Below, in pieces: positions 1 to 5,823 of a stretch of DNA of 8,362 nt. A program made the position numbers and the translations under genes. Position 1 is the first letter of the stretch. Each line of letters starts with the position of its first letter. The notes below the pieces were generated by a model that searched no databases, was not told where the DNA came from, and worked only from the letters and a program-made list of their open reading frames with translations. The DNA lies in contig JALQST010000124.1 in NCBI GenBank assembly GCA_023264315.1, forward strand, positions 1 through 8,362, in the 5' to 3' direction. This DNA comes from Nodosilinea sp. BSH.14 (GTDB lineage Bacteria > Cyanobacteriota > Cyanobacteriia > Phormidesmidales > Phormidesmidaceae).

Positions 1-883
1 TTAAATAGTGTTCATACCGTTCCCAGTCCGATCCCACGGCACAATCCGGTTCTCCCTGGTGTAAACAATCTTTGAAAAAACAAGATTGGGTGGCGAGGCG
101 ACGGCGGGCTTCGGGAAATAACTGGATTAACTGGGCAGCGGGAATCACGAGATCTGGTTGATTAAAACCAGGGGTATCCGCCAACAAACCGCCATTGGGC
201 AGGGGAAACAGTTCCACATGGCGGGTGGTGTGGCGGCCCCGGCCCAGTTTGCCAGACACGGCACTGGTGCGGAGATCAATCTCGGGGATGAGGCGATTAA
301 TGAGGCTGGATTTGCCTACCCCAGAGGGGCCAGAGACAACGGTAATCCGTCCCTGGAGCCGAGGCGGTAGCGAGGCCCAAGACTCTCCTTGATGCAGGCT
401 CATCAACAAGGGATCGTAGCCCCACTGGTGGAGACGGTTTTGCCAAACGTGACGGGTTGGCTCGGAGACTAAATCCTGTTTATTGAGGCAAAGCACCACC
501 GCCAGCCCGGTGGATTCCGCCTTGATCAAAAATCGACTGAGCTGGTTAGGATCCAAATCAGGCTCGGCCAGGGCAAATAGCAGCAAGACCTGATCAGCAT
601 TGGCCATGGGGGGACGGTCTAGCATGGTCTGGCGTAGGGCCACGGCGGCGATCGCGCCTCGCTGTCCCTCCCAATCGGGATCCACCACCTGCACCCGATC
701 CCCCACCATCACCCGCTGACCCATTTTCTTCAGCCGTGCCCGTCGAATGCAGAGCAGCGCCGCACGGGGGAGCGGATCCAAACCCGCAGGCACGTCTAGT
801 GTCACCCAGTAGTAGTTAGCCTGCACGGCGGTGACAACCCCCCAAAGGGAGGATGTGAGGTCAGGCGGCGGGAAAGCATCCAT
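1..883 (-). CDS. rsgA: RsgA, ribosome small-subunit-dependent GTPase (3' end cut by window edge)
   Basis: RsgA is a circularly permuted GTPase that acts in late maturation of the 30S ribosomal subunit. Seen in the sequence: 294 codons are visible from the ATG at 883-881 to the window edge, with no stop. An N-terminal OB-like region (about residues 12-85) is followed by the permuted motif order typical of the family: G4 NKQD at 134-137, G1 GPSGVGKS at 185-192, a G2-like RGRHTTRHVE at 215-224, then G3 DTPG at 236-239. The C-terminal zinc site follows, with Cys268, Cys273, His275 and Cys281. Only the last helical part is missing, assuming the family's usual length of roughly 300-370 residues. 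The start lies 17 bases after the upstream TusA-like gene, without a strong Shine-Dalgarno sequence, which suggests co-transcription and perhaps coupled translation as the last visible gene of the grpE-dnaK-dnaJ cluster. The identification is firm. Confidence 0.95.
   Translation of the reverse strand, partial: MDAFPPPDLTSSLWGVVTAVQANYYWVTLDVPAGLDPLPRAALLCIRRARLKKMGQRVMVGDRVQVVDPDWEGQRGAIAAVALRQTMLDRPPMANADQVLLLFALAEPDLDPNQLSRFLIKAESTGLAVVLCLNKQDLVSEPTRHVWQNRLHQWGYDPLLMSLHQGESWASLPPRLQGRITVVSGPSGVGKSSLINRLIPEIDLRTSAVSGKLGRGRHTTRHVELFPLPNGGLLADTPGFNQPDLVIPAAQLIQLFPEARRRLATQSCFFKDCLHQGEPDCAVGSDWERYEHYL
648..655. repeat. HIP1 octamer GCGATCGC
   Basis: An exact copy of the octameric palindrome GCGATCGC lies inside rsgA. 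HIP1 is scattered at high density through many cyanobacterial genomes, in and out of genes, so it is mainly a taxonomic marker here. Confidence 0.85.
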
Positions 884-900
884 AGTAAAGGAACGGCTCG

Positions 901-1164
901 TCAAGGCCGCCGCACCCGGAGTAGGCAATAGTCGCCGCAGTCTTCTAGGGCTTCAATGCCGTAGCCCTCCATCCGCAAACTGTCAGGTACCTGCTCCACG
1001 GGTTCCCCCGCATCGAGCCAAACTTCCAGCAGGCTACCGGGCGGCATCTTTTCAAGCTGGAGCTTCGCCCGCACAAAGTTAATGGGGCAGGGAGTGCCCC
1101 GCAAGTCGAGGGAATGATCCGGGCTTTGGGAAGGAGCCGGGGGGGAGACATTAACGCTGCTCAT
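901..1164 (-). CDS. TusA/SirA-family sulfurtransferase-like protein
   Basis: This is an 87-residue protein of the TusA/SirA/YedF fold. TusA proteins carry sulfur as a persulfide on a conserved cysteine, for example for tRNA thiolation; the substrate here is unknown. Seen: a Pro/Ser-rich leader (residues 1-17), then LDLRGTPCPINFVRAKLQLE (19-38), which matches the family signature with the predicted active cysteine at Cys26. The usual CPxP motif reads CPIN, so the second proline is an asparagine. Further cysteines lie at 76 and 80. The ATG overlaps the dnaJ stop codon as ATGA, and a strong ribosome-binding sequence, GGGAGGG on the minus strand, lies 11 bases upstream within dnaJ. Translation is therefore probably coupled to dnaJ. 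From memory, small TusA-like genes next to dnaJ recur in cyanobacteria, so this looks like a conserved operon member. The family call is good; the molecular role is unknown. Confidence 0.85.
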   Translation of the reverse strand: MSSVNVSPPAPSQSPDHSLDLRGTPCPINFVRAKLQLEKMPPGSLLEVWLDAGEPVEQVPDSLRMEGYGIEALEDCGDYCLLRVRRP

Positions 1165-2288
1165 CCGCGAAAGAACCCTCCCAGGAACCCTTCAATGCCG
1201 CCGCGATTGACCTTGTCGCCGCGAATTTCCGCTAGCTTTTCAATTAATTCCCGTTCCTCCGGCTTGAGGCGGGTGGGAATGTCTACCTGCACGGTAATCA
1301 AATGACTGCCCCGGCTGACGGGATTTCCTAGTTTGGGTACGCCGTGGCTTTCCAGGGTTAGCACCGTACCGGGCTGCGTTCCCGCCAGAATCTCCAGTTC
1401 GACGGGGCCATCCACCGTTTCCACGGGAAGCTTACAGCCTAGAATGGCTTGCAGGTAGCTGACTCGAAGGTCAGACTGAATATTAATGCCATCGCGCTTG
1501 AACGCCGGATCCTCCGCCACAAAGAGGTAGACGTACAAATCCCCTGATGGACCACCTCGCAGCCCCGCGTCTCCCTCGCCGGAAACCCGCAGCCGGGTGC
1601 CGTTATCCACCCCGGCGGGGACGGTGATTTTCAACTTCTTGGTTTCCTGGGTTTGGCCGCTGCCGCCACACCCATCACAGCGGTCTTCAATCACCTCTCC
1701 AGTGCCGCCACAGGTGGGGCAGGCGGAGACTTGGGTGAAACTCCCAAAGGGGGTGCGGGTGGCCCGTCGAACTTGGCCTGTGCCGCTACAGGTGCCGCAG
1801 GTGGTGGGGCGGGTGCCCGGTTTGGCTCCGCTGCCGCTACAGGTGCCACAGGTTTCTAGATGGCTAATTTTAATTTCCTTTTCGCCCCCAAACACCGCTT
1901 CCTTGAAGTCCAGCTTGAGGTCAAGGCGCAGGTCATCCCCTCGGCTGGGGCTGCGACGGCGTGGCCCTCCCTGGCCTACGCCGCCTGAGAACCCGCTAAA
2001 GAAGCTCTCGAAAATATCGGCAAAGCCACCCATGTCACCGAAGTCCTGGTAGCTCGATCCGGCAGCACTGCCCACTCCAGCCTCGCCGAAGCGGTCGTAC
2101 CGTGCCCGCACCTCCGGCTCCGACAACACTTCATAGACCCGGTTGATCTCCTTAAAGGTGTCCTCAGCGCCGGGATCTTTGTTGACGTCTGGGTGGTATT
2201 TGCGGGCTAAGCGGCGATAGGCACGCTTAATCTCGTCTTGATCGGCACTGCGCGAAACACCAAGCAGGTCGTAGTAATCACGGGCCAT
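1161..2288 (-). CDS. dnaJ: DnaJ, type I (class A) Hsp40 co-chaperone
   Basis: DnaJ delivers unfolded clients to DnaK and stimulates its ATPase. The 375 residues match the usual length of bacterial DnaJ. Seen, in order: a J domain (about 1-70) with the essential HPD at 32-34; a Gly/Phe-rich linker (about 71-117); a zinc-finger domain with all four CxxCxGxG repeats intact (CGTCSGSG 147-154, CGTCSGTG 164-171, CPTCGGTG 190-197, CDGCGGSG 204-211); and the C-terminal client-binding region with VPAGVDNGTRLRVSGEG at 223-239. All parts of a class A J-protein are present, so it should hold clients as well as activate DnaK. The ATG at 2288-2286 places the MARDYYDLLGV start exactly where the family begins; only a weak AGG lies upstream. 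It follows dnaK by 118 bases, and its stop codon overlaps the next gene's start. Nothing is missing or broken. Confidence 0.97.
   Translation of the reverse strand: MARDYYDLLGVSRSADQDEIKRAYRRLARKYHPDVNKDPGAEDTFKEINRVYEVLSEPEVRARYDRFGEAGVGSAAGSSYQDFGDMGGFADIFESFFSGFSGGVGQGGPRRRSPSRGDDLRLDLKLDFKEAVFGGEKEIKISHLETCGTCSGSGAKPGTRPTTCGTCSGTGQVRRATRTPFGSFTQVSACPTCGGTGEVIEDRCDGCGGSGQTQETKKLKITVPAGVDNGTRLRVSGEGDAGLRGGPSGDLYVYLFVAEDPAFKRDGINIQSDLRVSYLQAILGCKLPVETVDGPVELEILAGTQPGTVLTLESHGVPKLGNPVSRGSHLITVQVDIPTRLKPEERELIEKLAEIRGDKVNRGGIEGFLGGFFRG
1176..1182 (-). promoter_or_regulatory. Ribosome-binding site for the TusA-like gene, inside dnaJ
   Basis: The minus strand reads GGGAGGG, 11 bases before the ATG at 1164. 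It is one of the best Shine-Dalgarno matches in the window and lies in the Gly-rich last codons of dnaJ. It supports the start chosen at the ATGA overlap. Confidence 0.6.
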
Positions 2289-2358
2289 AGGGGGCTACCT
2301 AGACAACTCCAGCAACATATCCAAGTCTGCACTATCTTAAGCAGCTTTGACCGCCTTG

Positions 2359-2382
2359 CCTAGGTGGGATACCCGCCCTAGG
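2359..2382 (-). other. Inverted repeat in the dnaK-dnaJ gap
   Basis: Two CCTAGG hexamers (2359-2364 and 2377-2382) flank an inner GGG/CCC pair with a three-base ATA loop; an uneven bulge of one against two bases separates the two stems. The transcript could form a 9-pair hairpin between the dnaK stop and the dnaJ start. It lacks a following U tract, so it is not a classic terminator. It may be a processing or stability element, or a protein-binding palindrome. The remaining gap shows no gene. Confidence 0.45.
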
Positions 2383-2406
2383 AGCCCGGTTGAGCCCGAT
2401 TGCAGG

Positions 2407-4353
2407 CTAGTCAATGGCCTCGTAGTCGGCGGTGACGGTGGCGTCTAGGTCATCGTCGTAGTCGGTTGGGGGGGGGCTATAGCCGTCGGTATCCCCCGCC
2501 AATCCGTAGCTCGACAGATCGGCGGATTCGGACTCGGGCATACTGATGTCGGCGTAGAAGCTAGACCCGACGGCAAAGATAGCGGATTGTAGCTCGTCGA
2601 GGCAGGCTCGCAGATCCGCTGGCTGCACCGTGGGATTTTGGCTGGCGTGGCGCAACCTCGCGGCCTTGGCCTCCAGGGTGGTGCGGGTGCTATCGTTCAT
2701 GGAGGCACCATACTCGCGTAGAGTGGCATCGTAGCTGCTGAAGAGGCTGTCGGCTTGGTTGGCCATCTCGACCACCTGACGCCGCCGTTCATCCTCATCG
2801 GCATAGAGTTCGGCATCCTGCCGCATCTGCTCCACCTCGCTGGTGCTGAGACCACCGGTGTTGGTAATGCGAATGCTTTGGGCGCGGCCCGTGCCCTTAT
2901 CGAGGGCGGAAACTTGCAAAATCCCGTCGGCATCGATCTCAAAGGAGACCTCAATCTGGGGTACGCCACGGGGAGCAGGGGGGATGCCTGTTAGTTGAAA
3001 CTTGCCCAGGCTTTTATTGTCCTTCGCCATGGCCCGTTCCCCTTGGAGGACGTGAATTTCCACGGAGGTCTGGCCATCGGTGGCGGTGGAGAAGGTCTGG
3101 GATTTGCTGGTGGGAATGGTGGTATTTCGCTCGATGACCTTGGTAAACACTTCTCCCAGGGTTTCGATGCCCAAGGACAGGGGGGTGACGTCTAGCAGCA
3201 GCAGATCCTTCACCTCGCCCCCCAGCACCCCAGCCTGAATGGCCGCCCCCAGGGCCACCGCTTCATCGGGGTTAACGGATCGGTCAGGGGTCTTGCCACT
3301 GAAATACTGACTAATGGCCTGCTGTACCGATGGCATTCGGGTGGAGCCGCCCACCAATAAAATGCGATCAATGCCCTCGGGGGCTAGCCCTGCATCCTTA
3401 AGCGCTTGCCGGACGGGTTCTAGGGTGGAGGCGACAAGGGCCGTTGCCAACTGTTCAAATTGGGCTCGGCTGAGGGGCATTTCCAAGTGCTTTGGCCCGG
3501 TTTCGTCCGCCGTGATGAACGGCAGGTTGATGGAGGTGGAGGCCATGTTAGACAGCTCAATTTTGGCCTTCTCAGCGGCTTCGCGAATGCGCTGGAGGGC
3601 CATGCGGTCGGTGGAGAGGTCGATGCTTTCCTGGGTTCGGAAGGCCTCCAGCAGCCAATCCACAATGACGTTATCAAAGTCGTCACCACCCAATTGGTTG
3701 TTGCCCGCCGTGGCCTTCACCTCAAAGACGCCATCCCCAAGCTGCAAGATGGAGACATCGAAGGTGCCGCCCCCAAGGTCAAACACGAGCACCGTCTGGT
3801 CTTGATCCTGCTTATCGAGACCGTAGGACAGGGCGGCGGCGGTGGGCTCGTTGATGATGCGCATCACCTCCAGCCCCGCAATGGTGCCCGCATCCTTGGT
3901 GGCTTGGCGCTGGGCATCAGTGAAGTAGGCTGGCACGGTAATCACGGCCTGGGTCACGTCGGCGCTCAGGTAGGCTTCAGCATCCTGCTTCAACTTTTGC
4001 AGGATCATGGCCGAGATTTCTTGGGGGGTGTAGGTCTTGCCGCGAATCTGCACATCGACGGTGTGATCACGACCGCTGACACAAACGTAGGGGACGCGAC
4101 TACGCTCAGACTCCGTGTCATCCCAGCGCCGACCGATAAAGCGTTTGATGCTATACACCGTGTTTTCAGCATTGGTGACGGCCTGTCGCTTCGCCAGTTG
4201 GCCGACAAGGCGTTCACCACCTTTGCCAAAGCCCACAATACTGGGTACGGTGCGCCCCCCTTCGGTGCTGCTAATCACCACTGGTTTGCCGCCTTCAAGC
4301 ACGGCGACACAGCTATTCGTTGTCCCTAAGTCGATGCCGATTACTTTTCCCAT
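2407..4353 (-). CDS. dnaK: DnaK (Hsp70 chaperone), DnaK1-like cyanobacterial paralogue
   Basis: Hsp70 is an ATP-driven chaperone that cycles between DnaJ-delivered clients and GrpE-driven ADP release. I place the start at the ATG at 4353-4351, giving 648 residues and the family's standard MGKVIGIDLGTTNS; an in-frame TTG 18 bases upstream is unlikely. Seen: phosphate motif 1 IDLGTTNS (7-14), phosphate motif 2 FDLGGGTFDVS (191-201), adenosine motif ILLVGGSTRMP (331-341), interdomain linker DLLLLDVTPLSLG (383-395), substrate-binding domain (about 396-505), helical lid (about 506-600), and a long acidic tail ending DDDLDATVTADYEAID. From memory, the nucleotide-binding domain phrases (RRWDDTESERSR, QEISAMILQKL) and the tail fit cyanobacterial DnaK1 rather than DnaK2; a phylogeny would settle this. 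The DnaK call is firm and the paralogue call is moderate. The gene lies between grpE and dnaJ on the same strand. No CIRCE operator is visible upstream. Confidence 0.97.
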   Translation of the reverse strand: MGKVIGIDLGTTNSCVAVLEGGKPVVISSTEGGRTVPSIVGFGKGGERLVGQLAKRQAVTNAENTVYSIKRFIGRRWDDTESERSRVPYVCVSGRDHTVDVQIRGKTYTPQEISAMILQKLKQDAEAYLSADVTQAVITVPAYFTDAQRQATKDAGTIAGLEVMRIINEPTAAALSYGLDKQDQDQTVLVFDLGGGTFDVSILQLGDGVFEVKATAGNNQLGGDDFDNVIVDWLLEAFRTQESIDLSTDRMALQRIREAAEKAKIELSNMASTSINLPFITADETGPKHLEMPLSRAQFEQLATALVASTLEPVRQALKDAGLAPEGIDRILLVGGSTRMPSVQQAISQYFSGKTPDRSVNPDEAVALGAAIQAGVLGGEVKDLLLLDVTPLSLGIETLGEVFTKVIERNTTIPTSKSQTFSTATDGQTSVEIHVLQGERAMAKDNKSLGKFQLTGIPPAPRGVPQIEVSFEIDADGILQVSALDKGTGRAQSIRITNTGGLSTSEVEQMRQDAELYADEDERRRQVVEMANQADSLFSSYDATLREYGASMNDSTRTTLEAKAARLRHASQNPTVQPADLRACLDELQSAIFAVGSSFYADISMPESESADLSSYGLAGDTDGYSPPPTDYDDDLDATVTADYEAID

Positions 4354-4396
4354 AGCCCGTGCTTTAAACAAAGTGACTGCGCAGACCCCGATTGCT

Positions 4397-4418
4397 GTGT
4401 CCCGCTATCGTGGGACAC
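4397..4418 (-). other. Hairpin in the dnaK leader
   Basis: A perfect 7-base inverted repeat, GTGTCCC (4397-4403) and GGGACAC (4412-4418), has an 8-base loop. It sits 44 bases before the dnaK ATG and is the strongest of three small dyads in the grpE-dnaK gap. No U tract follows on the minus strand. It could be an RNA leader structure, a processing site or an operator. Confidence 0.5.
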
Positions 4419-4441
4419 TTGCCGACCAACCGTTGCTAATA

Positions 4442-4460
4442 TGCCCTACTAGGGAGGGCA
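4442..4460 (-). other. Hairpin in the grpE-dnaK gap
   Basis: A 6-base inverted repeat, TGCCCT (4442-4447) and AGGGCA (4455-4460), has a 7-base loop. It lies between the other two dyads of this gap. A 6-base stem is weak evidence alone; its interest comes from the cluster. Confidence 0.35.
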
Positions 4461-4465
4461 GCGAT

Positions 4466-4479
4466 CATGCTCGGGCATG
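4466..4479 (-). other. Small hairpin downstream of grpE
   Basis: CATGC (4466-4470) and GCATG (4475-4479) are separated by four bases (TCGG), giving a compact 5-pair stem. It lies 46 bases after the grpE stop codon. It is too short and lacks the U tract needed for a confident terminator call. Confidence 0.3.
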
Positions 4480-4525
4480 GAAACACGACGGTGGACGACA
4501 TCATCCCATCGCCCTGCACCGCCCT

Positions 4526-5218
4526 CTACCCCGCCTCAGACGCGGTTGATCCCTCGTCCTCCGGCGGTGCCGCCACCTTCACCATGGCGTACCGCAGAAC
4601 GCGATCCCCGAGTTGGTAGCCCCGTACAAACTCTTCTATGACCATCCCTTCCTCATGGTCAGCGGTAGGCTCCCGCATCACGGCTTCGTGAAGTTGGGGG
4701 TCAAACTCTTGGCCCTCTGCCCGCAAGGCCGACACTCCCAGACGCTTCAGGGCCTCCACCAACTGCTTATAAACGCTCTGGTAGCTTTTGTGGATCGCCA
4801 TTTCACCGTCGGTTTGCGGCTTAATTTGTGATCGTGCCCGCTCAAAGTTATCAACCACGGGGAGCAATTCCGTCACCGTGTTACCCACAACTTGAACTTC
4901 GAGTTCTTCCTTTTCCCGGCTTGTGCGCTTGCGGTAGTTTTCAAAGTCTGCCACGATCCGAATGGCCTGGTTAGACTGATCCTCCAGTTGGGCTTTCAAG
5001 TCTTTGATGTGCTGCTGGAGACGCGCCACCTCAGCGTTCGAGGTTTCGCTGCTGCTGCCCCCCGCCGTGGGTTCTTCCCCCTGGAGTTCTGCCTCCAGAC
5101 CATCTAGGGCCTGATCTAGATCAATGTCAATGACCGCATCCTCCTCATGGAGTTCTTCGACTCCCTCATCCGTGGGCATTGTGTCGGGCGTATCCGCTTG
5201 ATGTTGTTCGTCAACCAT
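4526..5218 (-). CDS. grpE: GrpE, nucleotide-exchange factor for DnaK
   Basis: GrpE works as a dimer that pries ADP from DnaK and resets the chaperone cycle. The protein has 230 residues, slightly longer than many bacterial GrpE proteins because of an acidic, low-complexity N-terminal region (about 1-60, rich in Asp and Glu). Seen: a long helix or coiled coil (about 61-110) containing DFENYRKRTSREKEE (91-105), the usual dimer helix; the LLPVVDNFERA segment (118-128); and the C-terminal beta-domain signature FDPQLHEAVMREP (172-184) with GYQLGDRVLRYAMVKV (200-215), which contacts DnaK. The ATG at 5218-5216 is the furthest upstream plausible start; no strong Shine-Dalgarno sequence precedes it. 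It is the first gene of the minus-strand chaperone cluster, with dnaK 172 bases downstream. Its promoter should lie in the divergent region up to pilB, but I cannot place it securely. Confidence 0.96.
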   Translation of the reverse strand: MVDEQHQADTPDTMPTDEGVEELHEEDAVIDIDLDQALDGLEAELQGEEPTAGGSSSETSNAEVARLQQHIKDLKAQLEDQSNQAIRIVADFENYRKRTSREKEELEVQVVGNTVTELLPVVDNFERARSQIKPQTDGEMAIHKSYQSVYKQLVEALKRLGVSALRAEGQEFDPQLHEAVMREPTADHEEGMVIEEFVRGYQLGDRVLRYAMVKVAAPPEDEGSTASEAG

Positions 5219-5274
5219 GCCAATCTCGTAACCTGACTACTCTGTAAACCGGACAATAAGACCTGATGAAACCG

Positions 5275-5295
5275 CCTAGGGGTAGCCTAGGATAG
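5275..5295. repeat. Imperfect tandem repeat with CCTAGG palindromes upstream of grpE
   Basis: CCTAGGGGTAG (5275-5285) is followed directly by CCTAGGATAG (5286-5295). Because CCTAGG is its own reverse complement, the pair can also form a 6-pair hairpin with a 5-base loop. It lies 57 bases before the grpE start, in its leader or promoter, and could be a regulator-binding site or an RNA stem. The same hexamer recurs as a close pair in the dnaK-dnaJ gap. Confidence 0.5.
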
Positions 5296-5515
5296 CTTTC
5301 GGCAGGGTCGAATAAAATAAACCTGGCTCAAGCTTATCTTACCCAAGCAATCCATAGGCAACACAGTTTCCCTCGGGCTTGGTGCAAATGGCCTGGAATA
5401 GTCTGGGCCGCAAAGGCATCACTGGGGTGGGATCTCTCCCTCCGAGGGGCGTATGGCCTCTGGGGCGGGGCCATCGATCTCAAAATTCTCTGGCCTTTCT
5501 GAGGCAATCAGGGGG

Positions 5516-5539
5516 GTGTCACTTTAAGTTACGTAACAC
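5516..5539. promoter_or_regulatory. Nested palindrome, possible operator
   Basis: GTTACGTAAC (5528-5537) is a perfect 10-base palindrome. It overlaps a wider imperfect dyad, GTGTCAC (5516-5522) with GTAACAC (5533-5539), which has one mismatch. It does not match the GTA-N8-TAC sites of NtcA or the TGTGA-N6-TCACA sites of CRP proteins. It lies about 285 bases before pilB and about 310 before grpE, so either gene could be the target. This is a candidate site only. Confidence 0.3.
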
Positions 5540-5704
5540 TCGAGCTAGCTTCCCCAGGAGAGAGGAGGCAGGTTCCCAAGGACTCGATTACAACTCAAGG
5601 GAGATCTTGGGAATGATCTTCCAGCCCCCAACCAAATCATGATCGCGTGGAGACAGGCTAAGCATGGGCCGCCACCACGGTACCGCTAAGCCAATGGATG
5701 GGGG

Positions 5705-5710
5705 TATGAT
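5705..5710 (+). promoter_or_regulatory. Possible -10 box for pilB (TATGAT)
   Basis: TATGAT differs from TATAAT at one position and lies 114 bases before the pilB ATG. No recognisable -35 box stands 16-18 bases upstream, so it would depend on an activator or be a weak or false match. Confidence 0.25.
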
Positions 5711-5823
5711 CGGGACTGTTCAGGGTGTAGCTTGGGCGTCTACTGCGGTAGCCGTTGGCTTGGTCGCAAGGACTACGCTTTCGACCAATATGTTTGCGGT
5801 TCTTCTGTGTTGGCATCGGCACT

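Larger units (their letters stand above)
5219..5823. other. Divergent non-coding region between grpE and pilB
   Basis: This 605-base stretch separates two divergent gene clusters and must contain promoters for both. I see no convincing gene, tRNA or known small RNA. It is richer in short palindromes than the coding parts: the tandem CCTAGG repeat (5275-5295), GTTACGTAAC (5528-5537), AGCTAGCT (5543-5550), ATCATGAT (5636-5643), CGGTACCG (5678-5685), and an ATGGCC/GGCCAT inverted repeat (5453-5474). An A/T-rich stretch at about 5310-5340 lies on the grpE side, but I see no clean -35/-10 pair for grpE. No TTAGCACTC/GAGTGCTAA (CIRCE) pair was found. Confidence 0.7.

Noticed and set aside
1780..1860. 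Repeated GTGCCGCTACAGGTGCC-like units
   Set aside because: These are the coding repeats of the CxxCxGxG zinc fingers of DnaJ, not an independent DNA repeat.
1597..2052. Plus-strand open frame opposite dnaJ
   Set aside because: It is the mirror of the Gly- and Cys-rich repeats of DnaJ, Pro-rich and without any recognisable domain.
3460..4329. Long plus-strand open frame (289 codons) opposite dnaK, plus another at 3314-3805
   Set aside because: Long antisense frames opposite hsp70 genes are a known artefact of their codon composition. The translation is low in recognisable motifs, while the minus strand encodes a complete DnaK.
4354..4371. Upstream TTG start for dnaK
   Set aside because: Hsp70 proteins of this type begin MGKVIGIDLG; the six extra residues are not expected.
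5219..5400. CIRCE heat-shock operator upstream of grpE
   Set aside because: I looked for TTAGCACTC/GAGTGCTAA-like halves on both strands here and in the dnaK leader and found none.
5379..5642. Possible small gene of 87 codons in the divergent region
   Set aside because: It needs a TTG start, has no clear ribosome-binding site, and its translation shows no domain, membrane segment or family pattern.
5640..5760. Possible tRNA or small RNA before pilB
   Set aside because: Short stems such as CTAC/GTAG exist, but there is no cloverleaf, T-loop sequence or terminator.
5755..5823. Upstream TTG start for pilB
   Set aside because: The 23 extra residues do not look like a PilB N-terminus, while the ATG at 5824 gives the expected beginning.
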